DNA from: Mobiluncus massiliensis
GTDB lineage: Bacteria > Actinomycetota > Actinomycetes > Actinomycetales > Actinomycetaceae
Reading direction: 5' to 3'
DNA length: 64,000 bases
Assembly (NCBI RefSeq): GCF_949769255.1
Contig: NZ_OX458329.1
Coordinates: forward strand, 1,550,001-1,614,000
Below, piece after piece: positions 18,275-26,928 of this stretch; within the stretch, counting starts at the first letter, position 1; each line of letters opens with the position of its first letter. The translations under genes and the position numbers were made by a program. A model generated the notes under the pieces. It was given only the letters and a program-made list of their open reading frames with translations, did no database searches and was not told the DNA's origin.

Positions 18275-19165
18275 TCAACAGGGATGATGGTGGGCATCGA
18301 GGAAGGCTGCCGCCTGGACGGCCACCGCTACCGGGGCTACGTTGTGTACGCGCACCGCCCAAACCTTGTGAAGCGCGCAAAACATGGAAACTGCCGCGGT
18401 GGCATCGTCGCGAGGATGGCGGTCACTCGCCGCCGTTTCCAAATCTGCCAGATATCGCTTTCGTGACGGGCCGACCAACACCGGGTAGCCGCGGTGTAAA
18501 AACACGTCAAGGTTAGCCAACACGTCCCAATCCTGCTCACCGACCTTGGAAAACCCCAGTCCAGGATCGATAATGACCCGGCGCATATCAATGCCGCCGT
18601 GGCGCATCAGTTCCAGGCGACGCTCCAACTCATTCCAGGTTTCCACCGCAACCTTGTCATAAACCGCTAACTGGTTGGCTACCTCCGGGTTACCCCGCCA
18701 ATGCTGGCAAATATAGCTCAACTGCGGGTAGCGAAGCTGTAGCCCGGCGATGGTGGCAAACATGGAGTCATCCACGATGCCGCCTGAAACATCGTTTATG
18801 ATGCTGGCTCCTGCCGCCGCGGCCGCCTGAGCGGTTTTCGCGTGCAGGGTATCCACTGAGACAGTCACCCCGGCCGCAACTAACTGTTCAATGACCGGTA
18901 GGATACGGGCAATTTCTTCCTCGACTGCTACGGGCTTGCGACCCGGCGCGGTCGATTCACCCCCCACGTCAATGAGGTCAGCTCCCTGTGCCACCATTTC
19001 CAAACCGTGAGCCACCGCCTGACTCGGATCAAGCCATTTTCCACCATCCGAGAAGGAATTCGGGGTCACGTTCAAAATCCCCATCACCAAGGTGCGCTCC
19101 GGTTGCAGATAGTCCGGCAGCGCTGACATCGAGGGCTCAGACGGCGTCTGGGCTTCAATAGTCAT
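18275..19165 (-). CDS. folP: Dihydropteroate synthase
   Basis: Condenses para-aminobenzoate with hydroxymethyl-dihydropterin diphosphate; the sulfonamide target. With the ATG at 19165 (GAGGGAT ribosome site) the protein has 296 residues. Motifs: GILNVTPNSFSDGGKW (pterin site), DVGGESTAPG (loop 2), VSVDTLHAKTA, INDVSGG, DPGLGFSK and GPSRKRYL near the C-terminus. An in-frame ATG 45 nt upstream would add 15 unsupported residues. Third gene of the folate run folE-folP-folBK. Confidence 0.95.
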   Translation of the reverse strand: MTIEAQTPSEPSMSALPDYLQPERTLVMGILNVTPNSFSDGGKWLDPSQAVAHGLEMVAQGADLIDVGGESTAPGRKPVAVEEEIARILPVIEQLVAAGVTVSVDTLHAKTAQAAAAAGASIINDVSGGIVDDSMFATIAGLQLRYPQLSYICQHWRGNPEVANQLAVYDKVAVETWNELERRLELMRHGGIDMRRVIIDPGLGFSKVGEQDWDVLANLDVFLHRGYPVLVGPSRKRYLADLETAASDRHPRDDATAAVSMFCALHKVWAVRVHNVAPVAVAVQAAAFLDAHHHPC

Positions 19166-19236
19166 CCCCGATCCCTCTTTCCTGTTTCGTTTCTGAACCG
19201 GCTCGGGCAAAATCCAAACCGATTATTGGCAGCGTC

Positions 19237-19812
19237 TTAATCCGCGGACAAAATGAGACTCATGGCCTCAGAACGCGTCGTGCTGGATTGTTCCATCACC
19301 CCACGCACTGCAGAAGTCGTGGTCCGCGCCCCCGGCTTCTTTACCCCGCGCACCGTCATACACATATGCTCGGCCTGCAGCACCACGATGACCCCTTGCG
19401 GTTGGAGCACATCCCACATCGCATCAGCGATTTGCTGGGTCAGGCGTTCTTGCACCTGCAAACGGTGGGCGTAACCGTCTACCAGTCGCGCCAGCTTGGA
19501 CAGTCCCGTAACCCGTTTCCCCTGCGGGATATAGCCCACGTGCGCCAGACCAACAAACGGCAGCAGGTGGTGTTCACACATGGAGTTGAACGGAATGTCT
19601 TTGACCAATACAAGGTCGTTGTGTTCCACCGGGAACATTCGCTCCAGATGCTTTCGCGGATCCTCCTGGTAGCCTTGCAGCAGCTCCGCAAAAGAGCGAG
19701 CCATCCGGTCCGGGGTTTCGCGCAAGCCCTCACGGTCGGGGTCCTCCCCTACGGCCACCAACAGATCCCGGATTGCCCGGGTCACCCCTTCAGGGTCATA
19801 GGTCGCGTTCAT
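19237..19812 (-). CDS. folE: GTP cyclohydrolase I (FolE1)
   Basis: First step of folate synthesis, converting GTP to dihydroneopterin triphosphate. The 191-residue, zinc-dependent type I enzyme shows [20 protein letters not shown] (zinc Cys and His), [22 protein letters not shown]-like [11 protein letters not shown] (second zinc Cys) and the C-terminal TTSAVRGVM. The ATG overlaps the ftsH stop by 4 bp (ATGA), so expression is coupled to ftsH. Confidence 0.96.
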   Translation of the reverse strand: MNATYDPEGVTRAIRDLLVAVGEDPDREGLRETPDRMARSFAELLQGYQEDPRKHLERMFPVEHNDLVLVKDIPFNSMCEHHLLPFVGLAHVGYIPQGKRVTGLSKLARLVDGYAHRLQVQERLTQQIADAMWDVLQPQGVIVVLQAEHMCMTVRGVKKPGARTTTSAVRGVMEQSSTTRSEAMSLILSAD

Positions 19813-22097
19813 TTGTTTTCTTTCTCGCTAGGTGCTGGCGGTAAAGGTTCCGCGGTCGGGTTTTCACTTGGAGGCAACGGGTCCGTGTCGTCGAGAATGC
19901 GCACCTCGTGTTCTTTCCTGGTCGGAGGAATCGGCAGACTCAAATCAGCCGGAGCTGCGGCGTCCGGTTGCGAAGCTACCGGGCTTTCCTCAGTTTTCAC
20001 TTCCCCCTGCCCAAACGGCACGGTCCCCCCAATCCCGGAATCCGCCAACGGGCGGTCGGCACCGTCCAGAGCAAAACTTTCTCCCGGTTTCGCGCTAGCT
20101 TTGGCGTTACGAATCCTCACGGCTTCAGGAATCTCGATGGGTCCGCGGTCGTCAGAGGTCAAGCCCTCGTACGACTGCCAGACGGCGCGGCGCGGTGCTT
20201 TCTTAACATCCTTAAAGATAACGTCCAAGGCTTTCTCGTCCAGAGTTTCTTCCTCCAGTAAGCGGCGTGCCAGCGTGTCCAAAATGTCACGATTCTCAGT
20301 AATGATGGACCAGGCTTCTCGCGTGGCGGCTTCCATCAGGGCTTGCACTTCCGCATCGATAGCATGGGCAGTGGAATCGGAATACTCCTGCGCTTTGCCG
20401 TAATCCATACCCACGAAAGGTTCATCGTGGGAGCTGCCGTAACGAACCGCCCCCAACCCGGCCGACAAGCCCCAGCGGGTCACCATCTTGCGGGCGATAG
20501 CGGTGGCATTTTCAATGTCGTTAGAAGCCCCGGTGGAGGGGTCCTGGAACACAATTTCCTCTACGACTCGACCTCCCATAGCGTAAACTAGCTGGTCCAA
20601 CAACTGATTACGGGTTTCGGAGTAGCGATCCTCGGTGGGCATGACCATGGTGTAGCCCAAGGCGTGTCCGCGGGGCAGAATCGTCACTTTCGTCACGGGG
20701 TCGGAATAGTTGGATGCCGCGGCGCACAAGGCGTGGCCACCCTCGTGATAGGCGGTGACCAGTTTGTCGTGGTCGTTCATAATCCGGGAATGCTTTTGGG
20801 GTCCGGCAATAACCCGGTCTACCGCTTCATCGAGATCCTGAGCGGTGATGATTTCCCGGCTGTGTCGTGCCGCCAGCAAGGCCGCTTCGTTCAAAACATT
20901 GGCCAAGTCCGCGCCGGTGAATCCCGGGGAGCGTTTGGCCAGTGATTTCATATCTGCCTCGGGAGCCAGGGGCTTGTTCTTCGAGTGAACCGCCAGAATC
21001 GCTTCGCGTCCCTTTAGATCCGGCGCTTCAACTGCTACTTGACGGTCAAAACGACCGGGGCGCAGCAAAGCTGGATCGAGTACGTCGGCACGGTTTGTGG
21101 CGGCAATCATGATGACGTTGGTGCGTTCGTCGAATCCGTCCATCTCTACCAGCAGCTGGTTCAAGGTTTGTTCACGTTCATCGTGACCCCCACCCAAGCC
21201 GGTGCCGCGGTGACGACCTACCGCGTCAATCTCGTCAACAAAAATGATGGCCGGAGCCGCCGCCCGCGCCTGCTCAAACAAATCCCGCACCCGGGAGGCG
21301 CCCATACCCACAAACATCTCGACGAACTCGGAACCGCTCATAGAAAAGAACGGTACCCCGGCTTCTCCGGCAACCGCGCGAGCCAATAGGGTCTTACCCG
21401 TGCCGGGAGGACCGTAGAGCAGCACTCCCTTGGGAATTTTCGCCCCGAGCTTGTGGAACTTTTCGGGTTCCGCTAGGAACTCTTTGATTTCCTCCAATTC
21501 CTCCACAGCTTCATTGACTCCCGCAACGTCAGCGAACGTCACTTTCGTTTCGTCCTCTTTGTTGAACATCCGTGGCTTAGCTCGACCCATTCCGAGGGGA
21601 CCCATTCCCCCACTCATGCGCGAAACAAACCAGAAAAACACTACAAAGAGGATAATCATCGGCACCATCAAAGTGAGCATGGACTCCCACCAGGAGGACA
21701 CCGGATAGATAGAATCAAAACCCTTCTTTGGTTTCGCGTCGGCTACCGCATTCGCAACGGTTTCCGCTTGGGGACGAACATAAGAAAAAGAGACTTTTTT
21801 ACCCGCGTCAGTATTCGGCTTCATCCCGAAAGGACCGTCTTTTGGCAGGTACGCCCGCGGACGTTGGTAGGACTTGGTCAACTCCATACTGACGGTCTGG
21901 GTGCCATCGTTGATAACGACTTTTTCAACGGTGTTGCCCCGCAGCAGCGTCAAGCCTTCGTCAGTAGTAATGCGAGTGGGACCGCCTTGGGCAGAAAAAA
22001 CCATGAAAGCCACAATAATGGCGATGACTACAAGAGCCGCAATGCCGCCAGAGATTTGTTTTTTCTTTTGAGTTTTATTCGTCTTGTCCATGTTCAC
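19809..22097 (-). CDS. ftsH: ATP-dependent zinc metalloprotease FtsH
   Basis: Membrane-bound AAA protease for quality control. The 762-residue protein has two N-terminal membrane helices (about 18-36 and 139-161), an AAA domain with Walker A GPPGTGKT (~229-236), [13 protein letters not shown] and the SRH string [20 protein letters not shown]. The peptidase zinc site is HEGGH (~451-455). The ~110-residue C-terminal tail is Pro/Glu-rich and disordered. The start is a GTG (22097) or an ATG two codons later. Upstream is a SigR-like promoter candidate. It leads the ftsH-folE-folP-folBK-DUF3180 unit. Confidence 0.97.
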   Translation of the reverse strand: MNMDKTNKTQKKKQISGGIAALVVIAIIVAFMVFSAQGGPTRITTDEGLTLLRGNTVEKVVINDGTQTVSMELTKSYQRPRAYLPKDGPFGMKPNTDAGKKVSFSYVRPQAETVANAVADAKPKKGFDSIYPVSSWWESMLTLMVPMIILFVVFFWFVSRMSGGMGPLGMGRAKPRMFNKEDETKVTFADVAGVNEAVEELEEIKEFLAEPEKFHKLGAKIPKGVLLYGPPGTGKTLLARAVAGEAGVPFFSMSGSEFVEMFVGMGASRVRDLFEQARAAAPAIIFVDEIDAVGRHRGTGLGGGHDEREQTLNQLLVEMDGFDERTNVIMIAATNRADVLDPALLRPGRFDRQVAVEAPDLKGREAILAVHSKNKPLAPEADMKSLAKRSPGFTGADLANVLNEAALLAARHSREIITAQDLDEAVDRVIAGPQKHSRIMNDHDKLVTAYHEGGHALCAAASNYSDPVTKVTILPRGHALGYTMVMPTEDRYSETRNQLLDQLVYAMGGRVVEEIVFQDPSTGASNDIENATAIARKMVTRWGLSAGLGAVRYGSSHDEPFVGMDYGKAQEYSDSTAHAIDAEVQALMEAATREAWSIITENRDILDTLARRLLEEETLDEKALDVIFKDVKKAPRRAVWQSYEGLTSDDRGPIEIPEAVRIRNAKASAKPGESFALDGADRPLADSGIGGTVPFGQGEVKTEESPVASQPDAAAPADLSLPIPPTRKEHEVRILDDTDPLPPSENPTAEPLPPAPSEKENK

Positions 22098-22133
22098 TTT
22101 TCCGTTATCCGGTACAACACCTTAAGCCTACCA

Positions 22134-22159
22134 AACAGCTATAAAATGGGTGCATTCCC
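22134..22159 (-). promoter_or_regulatory. Candidate SigR-type promoter of ftsH
   Basis: Reverse-strand GGGAAT and GTT are separated by 17 bp, ending about 37 bp before the ftsH start. This is within one base of the GGAAT-N18-GTT spacing seen at the sigR promoter in this window. It overlaps the forward promoter of the glycosyltransferase gene. Prediction by motif only. Confidence 0.35.
22140..22147 (+). promoter_or_regulatory. -10 box (TATAAAAT) of the glycosyltransferase gene
   Basis: An AT-rich TATAAAAT lies 43 bp before the ATG at 22191 in a 93-bp divergent spacer. No good -35 hexamer is seen at 16-18 bp. Confidence 0.4.
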
Positions 22160-22190
22160 GCAGTTTTACGCTAACCACAAAGAGAGCATC

Positions 22191-23405
22191 ATGAAGATCG
22201 TTATCGCGGCTGATTCATATCCCCCAGATGTGAGTGGGAATGCGATTTTTTCCCAGAACCTGGCTCACGGACTGCGCGCTCGGGGCCACAGCGTTCATGT
22301 CATCGCTCCTTCCCCGGTTTCCCGGCCGTACATCGCCAACGTGGCGGGTATTACCGAACACCGGATGCGTTCCCACGAGTTCGCCTATCTCCGCGGTTTC
22401 TCTCTGAGCATGCCTTGGGAAATCACTCGCACCGTGCGCCGAATTCTGCAGGGCTTGAACCCCGACGTGGTACATGTGCAATCTCACCTCAGTGTGGGGC
22501 GGGTCGCGTGCAAATACGCCAACGAATTGGGACTGCCGTTAATCGTCACGAACCACTTCACTCCGGAAAACCTCCTTGACCGCCTCTCTTGTGGCGTCCC
22601 AAAGTTCATCAGCAAGCTGCTGGCGGATATGGCCTGGAGGGACATGGGAAACGTGTTTCAGCGAGCCGATCGCTTGGTCGCTCCCAGCCCTACCGCTATC
22701 GCAGTCATGAAAGAACACGCGCATCTCGGCGGTGGCGTCTCCATCAGCAACGGGGTGAATTTGCCGATTTACCAAGCTGCCGCTCAAAATGCTGAAAAAA
22801 ACTCAATTCCCCACCTTTTGTACGTGGGCCGTCTGGAAAAACAGAAACACGTAGAAGACATCATCGCCGCCCTGGCCCTGCTGCAGCCCTCTACCAAACT
22901 GCACTTTGACATTGTGGGAACCGGCACTAAAAAGGAAGATTTACGGCGGAAAGCGGCGGAACTGCGGGTCATAGACCGGGTTACTTTCCATGATTACCTA
23001 GACGATGACGCCCTCATCGAGATGTACGCACGCAGCGATATTTTTGTCAATGCCTCCACCGGGGAGTTGCAGTCTTTGGCGACTTTGGAGGCGTTGAGCT
23101 CGGGCATTCCGGTAGTCTTGGCGAATGCGGTGGGTCTGCCGCACTTGGTGAGTCCCGGAGTCAATGGCTACCTGTTCCAGCCTGGAGATGTTGAGGCCCT
23201 CTCTGATTACCTGGAGGACCTGGCTATAAACGAGCAAAAACGCAAGTTTATGGGCAAGATGAGCTTAGAGATAGCCCAACCCCATGACTTTGAAAATACT
23301 CTGGACAGCTACGAAGCCCTGTACCGCTGTGCTCAGGAAGAAAACGCGACAGCACGCCAGCATCTGGACGCCATCGATCCCGACTACGTGTTCCCCCAAG
23401 AATAG
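22191..23405 (+). CDS. Family 4 glycosyltransferase (GT-B fold)
   Basis: A 404-residue retaining glycosyltransferase. The ATG at 22191 gives the typical GT4 opening MKIVIAADSYPPDVSGNA. Downstream: HVQSHLSVGR, VTNHFTPENLLD, the sugar-nucleotide-domain start LLYVGRLEKQKHVEDII, and the catalytic E-x7-E motif ELQSLATLE in TGELQSLATLEALSSG. Relatives include PimB-like mannosyltransferases and glucosyl-diacylglycerol synthases, so a membrane glycolipid or wall glycan is plausible, but donor and acceptor cannot be read. It sits in opposite orientation between ftsH and hpt, which are normally adjacent, with only 8 bp between its stop and the hpt stop. Confidence 0.88.
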   Translation: MKIVIAADSYPPDVSGNAIFSQNLAHGLRARGHSVHVIAPSPVSRPYIANVAGITEHRMRSHEFAYLRGFSLSMPWEITRTVRRILQGLNPDVVHVQSHLSVGRVACKYANELGLPLIVTNHFTPENLLDRLSCGVPKFISKLLADMAWRDMGNVFQRADRLVAPSPTAIAVMKEHAHLGGGVSISNGVNLPIYQAAAQNAEKNSIPHLLYVGRLEKQKHVEDIIAALALLQPSTKLHFDIVGTGTKKEDLRRKAAELRVIDRVTFHDYLDDDALIEMYARSDIFVNASTGELQSLATLEALSSGIPVVLANAVGLPHLVSPGVNGYLFQPGDVEALSDYLEDLAINEQKRKFMGKMSLEIAQPHDFENTLDSYEALYRCAQEENATARQHLDAIDPDYVFPQE

Positions 23406-23413
23406 CCGTGAGG

Positions 23414-23971
23414 CTAATTTTCGTAAACGTGGGGCGCTAAGAGCCCGATAAACGGCAGGTTGCGATAGCGTTCGGCATAATCCAAACCGTATCCAACCAC
23501 GAATTCGTTGGGAATATCGAAGCCTACATAGCGCGGATTCACCACCGCTTTGGCGGCATCGGGTTTACGCAGCAGAGTCGCAATGTTCAGGGAGGCACAC
23601 CCCCTGGTACGCAGGTTTGCCTCCAGCCAAGACAGGGTCAAACCGGAATCGATAATGTCCTCCACGATTAAAACGTGACGGTCTTTGATGTCGGTGTCCA
23701 GGTCCTTCAAGATCCGCACCACCCCGGAAGATTTTGTCCCCGAACCGTAGGAGGACACCGCCATCCAATCCATCTGAATGGGCGAGTGCAGCTTCCGAGC
23801 CAAGTCAGCCATCACCATGACCGCCCCGCGCAGCACCCCCACCAGCAGGATTTCGTGACCCGCGTAGTCTTTGTCAATGACGGCCGCCATCTGGGCGAGC
23901 CTTGATTGAATCTGTTCCTCGGTCAATAAGACCCGTTCCATGTCTGCGCCCATGTCTGCAGCGTCCATCAC
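23414..23971 (-). CDS. hpt: Hypoxanthine phosphoribosyltransferase
   Basis: Purine salvage enzyme making IMP/GMP from PRPP. The 185-residue protein carries the PRPP-binding string [18 protein letters not shown] (about 103-120), the flexible-loop region [12 protein letters not shown] and the base-binding [20 protein letters not shown]. The start is GTG-ATG at 23971/23968 after a GAGGGAGG site. It follows tilS (101 bp), the conserved actinobacterial pairing. Confidence 0.96.
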   Translation of the reverse strand: MMDAADMGADMERVLLTEEQIQSRLAQMAAVIDKDYAGHEILLVGVLRGAVMVMADLARKLHSPIQMDWMAVSSYGSGTKSSGVVRILKDLDTDIKDRHVLIVEDIIDSGLTLSWLEANLRTRGCASLNIATLLRKPDAAKAVVNPRYVGFDIPNEFVVGYGLDYAERYRNLPFIGLLAPHVYEN

Positions 23972-24072
23972 ATGCCTCCCTCAAGTTGCAGGTACATTCT
24001 AAAAGTTTTACTGCTGGTCCGTGTCCATTTTAGACTTTCCCTCCGCATTGCCTAAATGCGTCAGAATTTGGC

Positions 24073-25320
24073 TCAATCCGAAAGATTTTCACGCTCGGAA
24101 ACATCGCAGTGGCGGGTAAATTCCAAGAAGCCATCCCGGCGGGTCACGGTAATCCCGGGCAGAGCCAGCGGGCCTTGGCCATGCCAATCATGAATCAGAT
24201 CCACTACGCCACGCAGGTGGGCTTCAGTAAGGGAATCCACCCTCGCCCCTGCTAACAGGCTCGCTCGGCGTACCACCCGGCGCAGGACCGGGGCAGAATA
24301 GCGGATTAGGTCGCGATATTTGTAGCCTTCAATGACTGTGAGGTCCAGTTTCACGCCGTCCCCCGGTTCCCAATCTCCGGGCTCATCGCTCAGCACTTCC
24401 CAAAAGACTTCTGCCGCGAGCATTTCCAGTATGCTGTCGTCCGCGGCGGCCTGACCGGCCAGACGTGCCAGAGCGGGAGCGGGGTCTTGGCCGAGCGCGG
24501 CCGCGAGCGCGGGCATAACCCGTTCCCGGATGGCAGCACGAGGTAACGGCTGGCCAGCGGCAGTTTTCACGGGGCCTTCCATTCGGTTACTCGGATCGTT
24601 GACGGCTACGAGCCCAGCCTGCTCACAAGCGGCTTGGGTGCAGGACCGCCGAATTCCCAGCAACGGACGCGCTAGGCTCAAATCCACCGCGGCACCAGCA
24701 CCGGAATCTTCCTCTCTCCAGGCAAAACGTAGTGGTAGGCCGGTTTGGCAATCCAGGGACTCAAACTCTCTCATAGCCGAAATCGAACGTAGCGAGGAGC
24801 CGCGCGCCAAACGTAACAAGACGGTTTCTGCCTGGTCATCAAGCGTATGCCCGGTGAGGATAACCGCGTGGTCCTTTCCCTGGGCTTTAGCCTCGGCGAC
24901 AGCGGCACGTGCCAGCAATCCCCAGCGCAGGAGGCGAGCCTCTCCCTCTGGTCCGTTTGCGCCTCCACGTCTCTCCCCTCGCAACACTGTCGCCGCAGTA
25001 AACCCCAGTTCGTGGGCGCACTGTACGGCGGCCTGGGATTCTGCCGCAGACTCGGGCCGCCAGCCGTGGTCTACCGTAAGGCAACTGATAGCCCACGGGC
25101 GAGGATGACGCAGGGCGACACGAATTAGCGCCGCCGCTAAGCTCAGCGAATCAGGGCCGCCCGATAGCGCCAGACACAACAGAGTACTGTCGGGGGAATC
25201 TATTGATTGCAGCACGCGGCGCACCGCAAGCTGGATTTCGCCTAGGGCACCCCCAGCATCACGCTCCCAAAGGCGCACTTCTGAGCCCTTGGGGCTGACA
25301 AAAGGGGGCAGAGAACTCAT
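24073..25320 (-). CDS. tilS: tRNA(Ile)-lysidine synthetase
   Basis: Modifies the CAU anticodon of the minor tRNA-Ile with lysine. The 415-residue protein has the N-type ATP pyrophosphatase P-loop LALSGGPDSLSLAAAL (about 48-63), VDHGWRPES, GHTLDDQAETVLLRLARG, and RPLLGIRR, where the domain contacting tRNA begins. It starts 13 bp after the NlpC/P60 gene and precedes hpt. Confidence 0.94.
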   Translation of the reverse strand: MSSLPPFVSPKGSEVRLWERDAGGALGEIQLAVRRVLQSIDSPDSTLLCLALSGGPDSLSLAAALIRVALRHPRPWAISCLTVDHGWRPESAAESQAAVQCAHELGFTAATVLRGERRGGANGPEGEARLLRWGLLARAAVAEAKAQGKDHAVILTGHTLDDQAETVLLRLARGSSLRSISAMREFESLDCQTGLPLRFAWREEDSGAGAAVDLSLARPLLGIRRSCTQAACEQAGLVAVNDPSNRMEGPVKTAAGQPLPRAAIRERVMPALAAALGQDPAPALARLAGQAAADDSILEMLAAEVFWEVLSDEPGDWEPGDGVKLDLTVIEGYKYRDLIRYSAPVLRRVVRRASLLAGARVDSLTEAHLRGVVDLIHDWHGQGPLALPGITVTRRDGFLEFTRHCDVSERENLSD

Positions 25321-25332
25321 GGACGCATTCTA

Positions 25333-26694
25333 TTAGAGGCGCGCCACGAAAGGCATAATCCTATTCTGGTTATAGAAGTTGAAAGTACCCACCGTACCAC
25401 CGGGCTTAGGCGCCATCAGGATGGTGTCGCCACCGGAGTAAATGGCCACGTGGTAGACTCCGTTACCAGTCCCGTTATTCGACCAAAACACCAAATCTCC
25501 CGGCTGTTTTTCGCTGAAGGGAACATTGGCGTAGGCGTTGTATTGGGCGGCCGCGGACCGCTGCACCCCTTTGCCGAGTTCTTTCATCCCCGCATAAACC
25601 AGTCCGGAACAGTCGTAGCCATCCGGCCCCGTTCCTCCCCAAATGTAAGGAAGACCCGTTTTCGTTTTGGCCCATTCCAGTAAGCTCGGCCCGAATCCCC
25701 CGCTCGCGGCGTTGCTGGGAGGCAAAGCGGGCTGAGAAGTCGGTGCTGGTGCCGTTGTCGGCTGGGAGGGTACAGCGCTCGGCTGCGAGGTCGCTTGCGG
25801 CGATTGTCCCGAAGCTGCGCTCTGGCGAGCCTGACGCTCTGCCTGCTCTCTCGCGGCCTGCTCGCGGGCTTTTTGCTCCGCTGCCTGCTGGGCTGCCCGG
25901 GCTGCGGCCTGCTGGGCGGCCAGAGCTTCTTGTTCTTCACGTTGGCGTTGTGCCGCGGCCGCTAGTGCTGCTTGACGTTCCTGCTCGACTTTTTCCTGAC
26001 GGGCTTTCTCTTCCGCAATTGTCACTTCGCGTTCCCGCGCCAGCTCAACAATGATTTTTTCCCGCTGAGATTCGAGTTTCTTTAGCTCATCCAAGGCTTC
26101 TTGTGCCTGAGCACGAGCGGTTTTTTCCGTAGTAGCCAGGCTGGCTGCGGCATCTTTCTTAGCTTTGGCAGCGCGATTGGCTTTGTCGCTCAAAACTTCG
26201 GCGACATTTTGCAACGCCATCAATCCCTGAGTTTGGCTGTCTGCCTGATTACCCAAAGCATCGGTGGCGGCTTCTTTCAAGGCGGCGTCGCGGAAGGCGT
26301 CGGATTCGGTGATAGCCGCCAAGTCAGATAATCCGCTGCTGTTTTGGCGATACATCGCAACAGCTAGTCGACCCAATTTGGCTTTGGCTGCATCGGCTTC
26401 TCGCTTCGCTGCTTGGGCTTTCTTCGCGCTTTCACTGGCTTCGGCGGTGGCCGCATTGAGAGCATCGGTAGCCTCGGCAAAATCCTCAGCTGTTTGGGCA
26501 TAGTGTAACTGGGCTTCATCGACTTTCACCCGGTTGCGGGCAATGGCACTTTCCAGTTGGGCAATGCGATCTGGTTTGGCACTCGGAGCACCCACGGCCA
26601 GGGGAATTGTTCCCATCCCCAGCGTCATTGCTGCAGCCACGCTCATCGCCGCCAAGCGACGCTTCCATCGTCCAAACTGGTCTGTGTTACGCAA
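25333..26694 (-). CDS. Secreted NlpC/P60 peptidoglycan endopeptidase with coiled coil (RipA-like)
   Basis: A cell-wall hydrolase of 453 residues. Layout: signal peptide (about 1-36, MAVAAAMTLGMGTIPLAVGA-type core), a long Ala/Glu/Lys coiled coil (about 45-290, with many AAQQAAARAAQ-type heptads), a Pro/Ser/Thr/Gln linker (295-330), and a C-terminal NlpC/P60 domain. Catalytic Cys lies in YDCSGLVYAGM and His in VYHVAIYSGG. This architecture matches RipA and C. glutamicum NlpC, which cleave peptide stems at division. Upstream is a GTAACA direct repeat shared with the M23 gene. tilS follows 13 bp downstream. Confidence 0.92.
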   Translation of the reverse strand: MRNTDQFGRWKRRLAAMSVAAAMTLGMGTIPLAVGAPSAKPDRIAQLESAIARNRVKVDEAQLHYAQTAEDFAEATDALNAATAEASESAKKAQAAKREADAAKAKLGRLAVAMYRQNSSGLSDLAAITESDAFRDAALKEAATDALGNQADSQTQGLMALQNVAEVLSDKANRAAKAKKDAAASLATTEKTARAQAQEALDELKKLESQREKIIVELAREREVTIAEEKARQEKVEQERQAALAAAAQRQREEQEALAAQQAAARAAQQAAEQKAREQAAREQAERQARQSAASGQSPQATSQPSAVPSQPTTAPAPTSQPALPPSNAASGGFGPSLLEWAKTKTGLPYIWGGTGPDGYDCSGLVYAGMKELGKGVQRSAAAQYNAYANVPFSEKQPGDLVFWSNNGTGNGVYHVAIYSGGDTILMAPKPGGTVGTFNFYNQNRIMPFVARL

Positions 26695-26812
26695 AGCCTG
26701 CCTCCCTTAACAGCTTCTATAACTCTAACCACACCCATCGGCAGTTTACAACAGATTTAACGATTCTAAACAAAAACCACTGTTTTCACAATGGGCCTCA
26801 TCTTTCACACCC

Positions 26813-26831
26813 GTAACACTGGTAACATTTG
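26813..26831. promoter_or_regulatory. GTAACA direct repeat upstream of the NlpC/P60 gene (possible MtrA site)
   Basis: Two GTAACA copies start 9 bp apart (26813 and 26822); the second extends to GTAACATTTGT. The same 11-mer lies at a similar distance upstream of the M23 peptidase gene. MtrA response regulators of actinobacteria bind such direct repeats before wall-hydrolase genes. No mtrA gene is in the window to support it. Confidence 0.4.
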
Positions 26832-26872
26832 TCCTGACAATTGCCAGATTTTTTGCCGCACTCCACTACGAA

Positions 26873-26914
26873 AAAAGGTTCCCCTCCCGCACAAACGCGA
26901 GAGGGGAACCTTTT
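26873..26914 (-). terminator. Rho-independent terminator of rho
   Basis: Stem AAAAGGTTCCCCTC / GAGGGGAACCTTTT (14 bp perfect) with a 14-nt loop begins 15 bp after the rho stop. The flanking A and T runs give a T-tract on the reverse strand. Confidence 0.85.
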
Positions 26915-26928
26915 GAACAGTAGAAAAC

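Noticed and set aside
26695-26872. c-di-AMP (ydaO-type) riboswitch upstream of the NlpC/P60 gene
   Set aside because: Such switches often precede actinobacterial wall hydrolases, but the conserved core blocks were not seen here or before the M23 gene.
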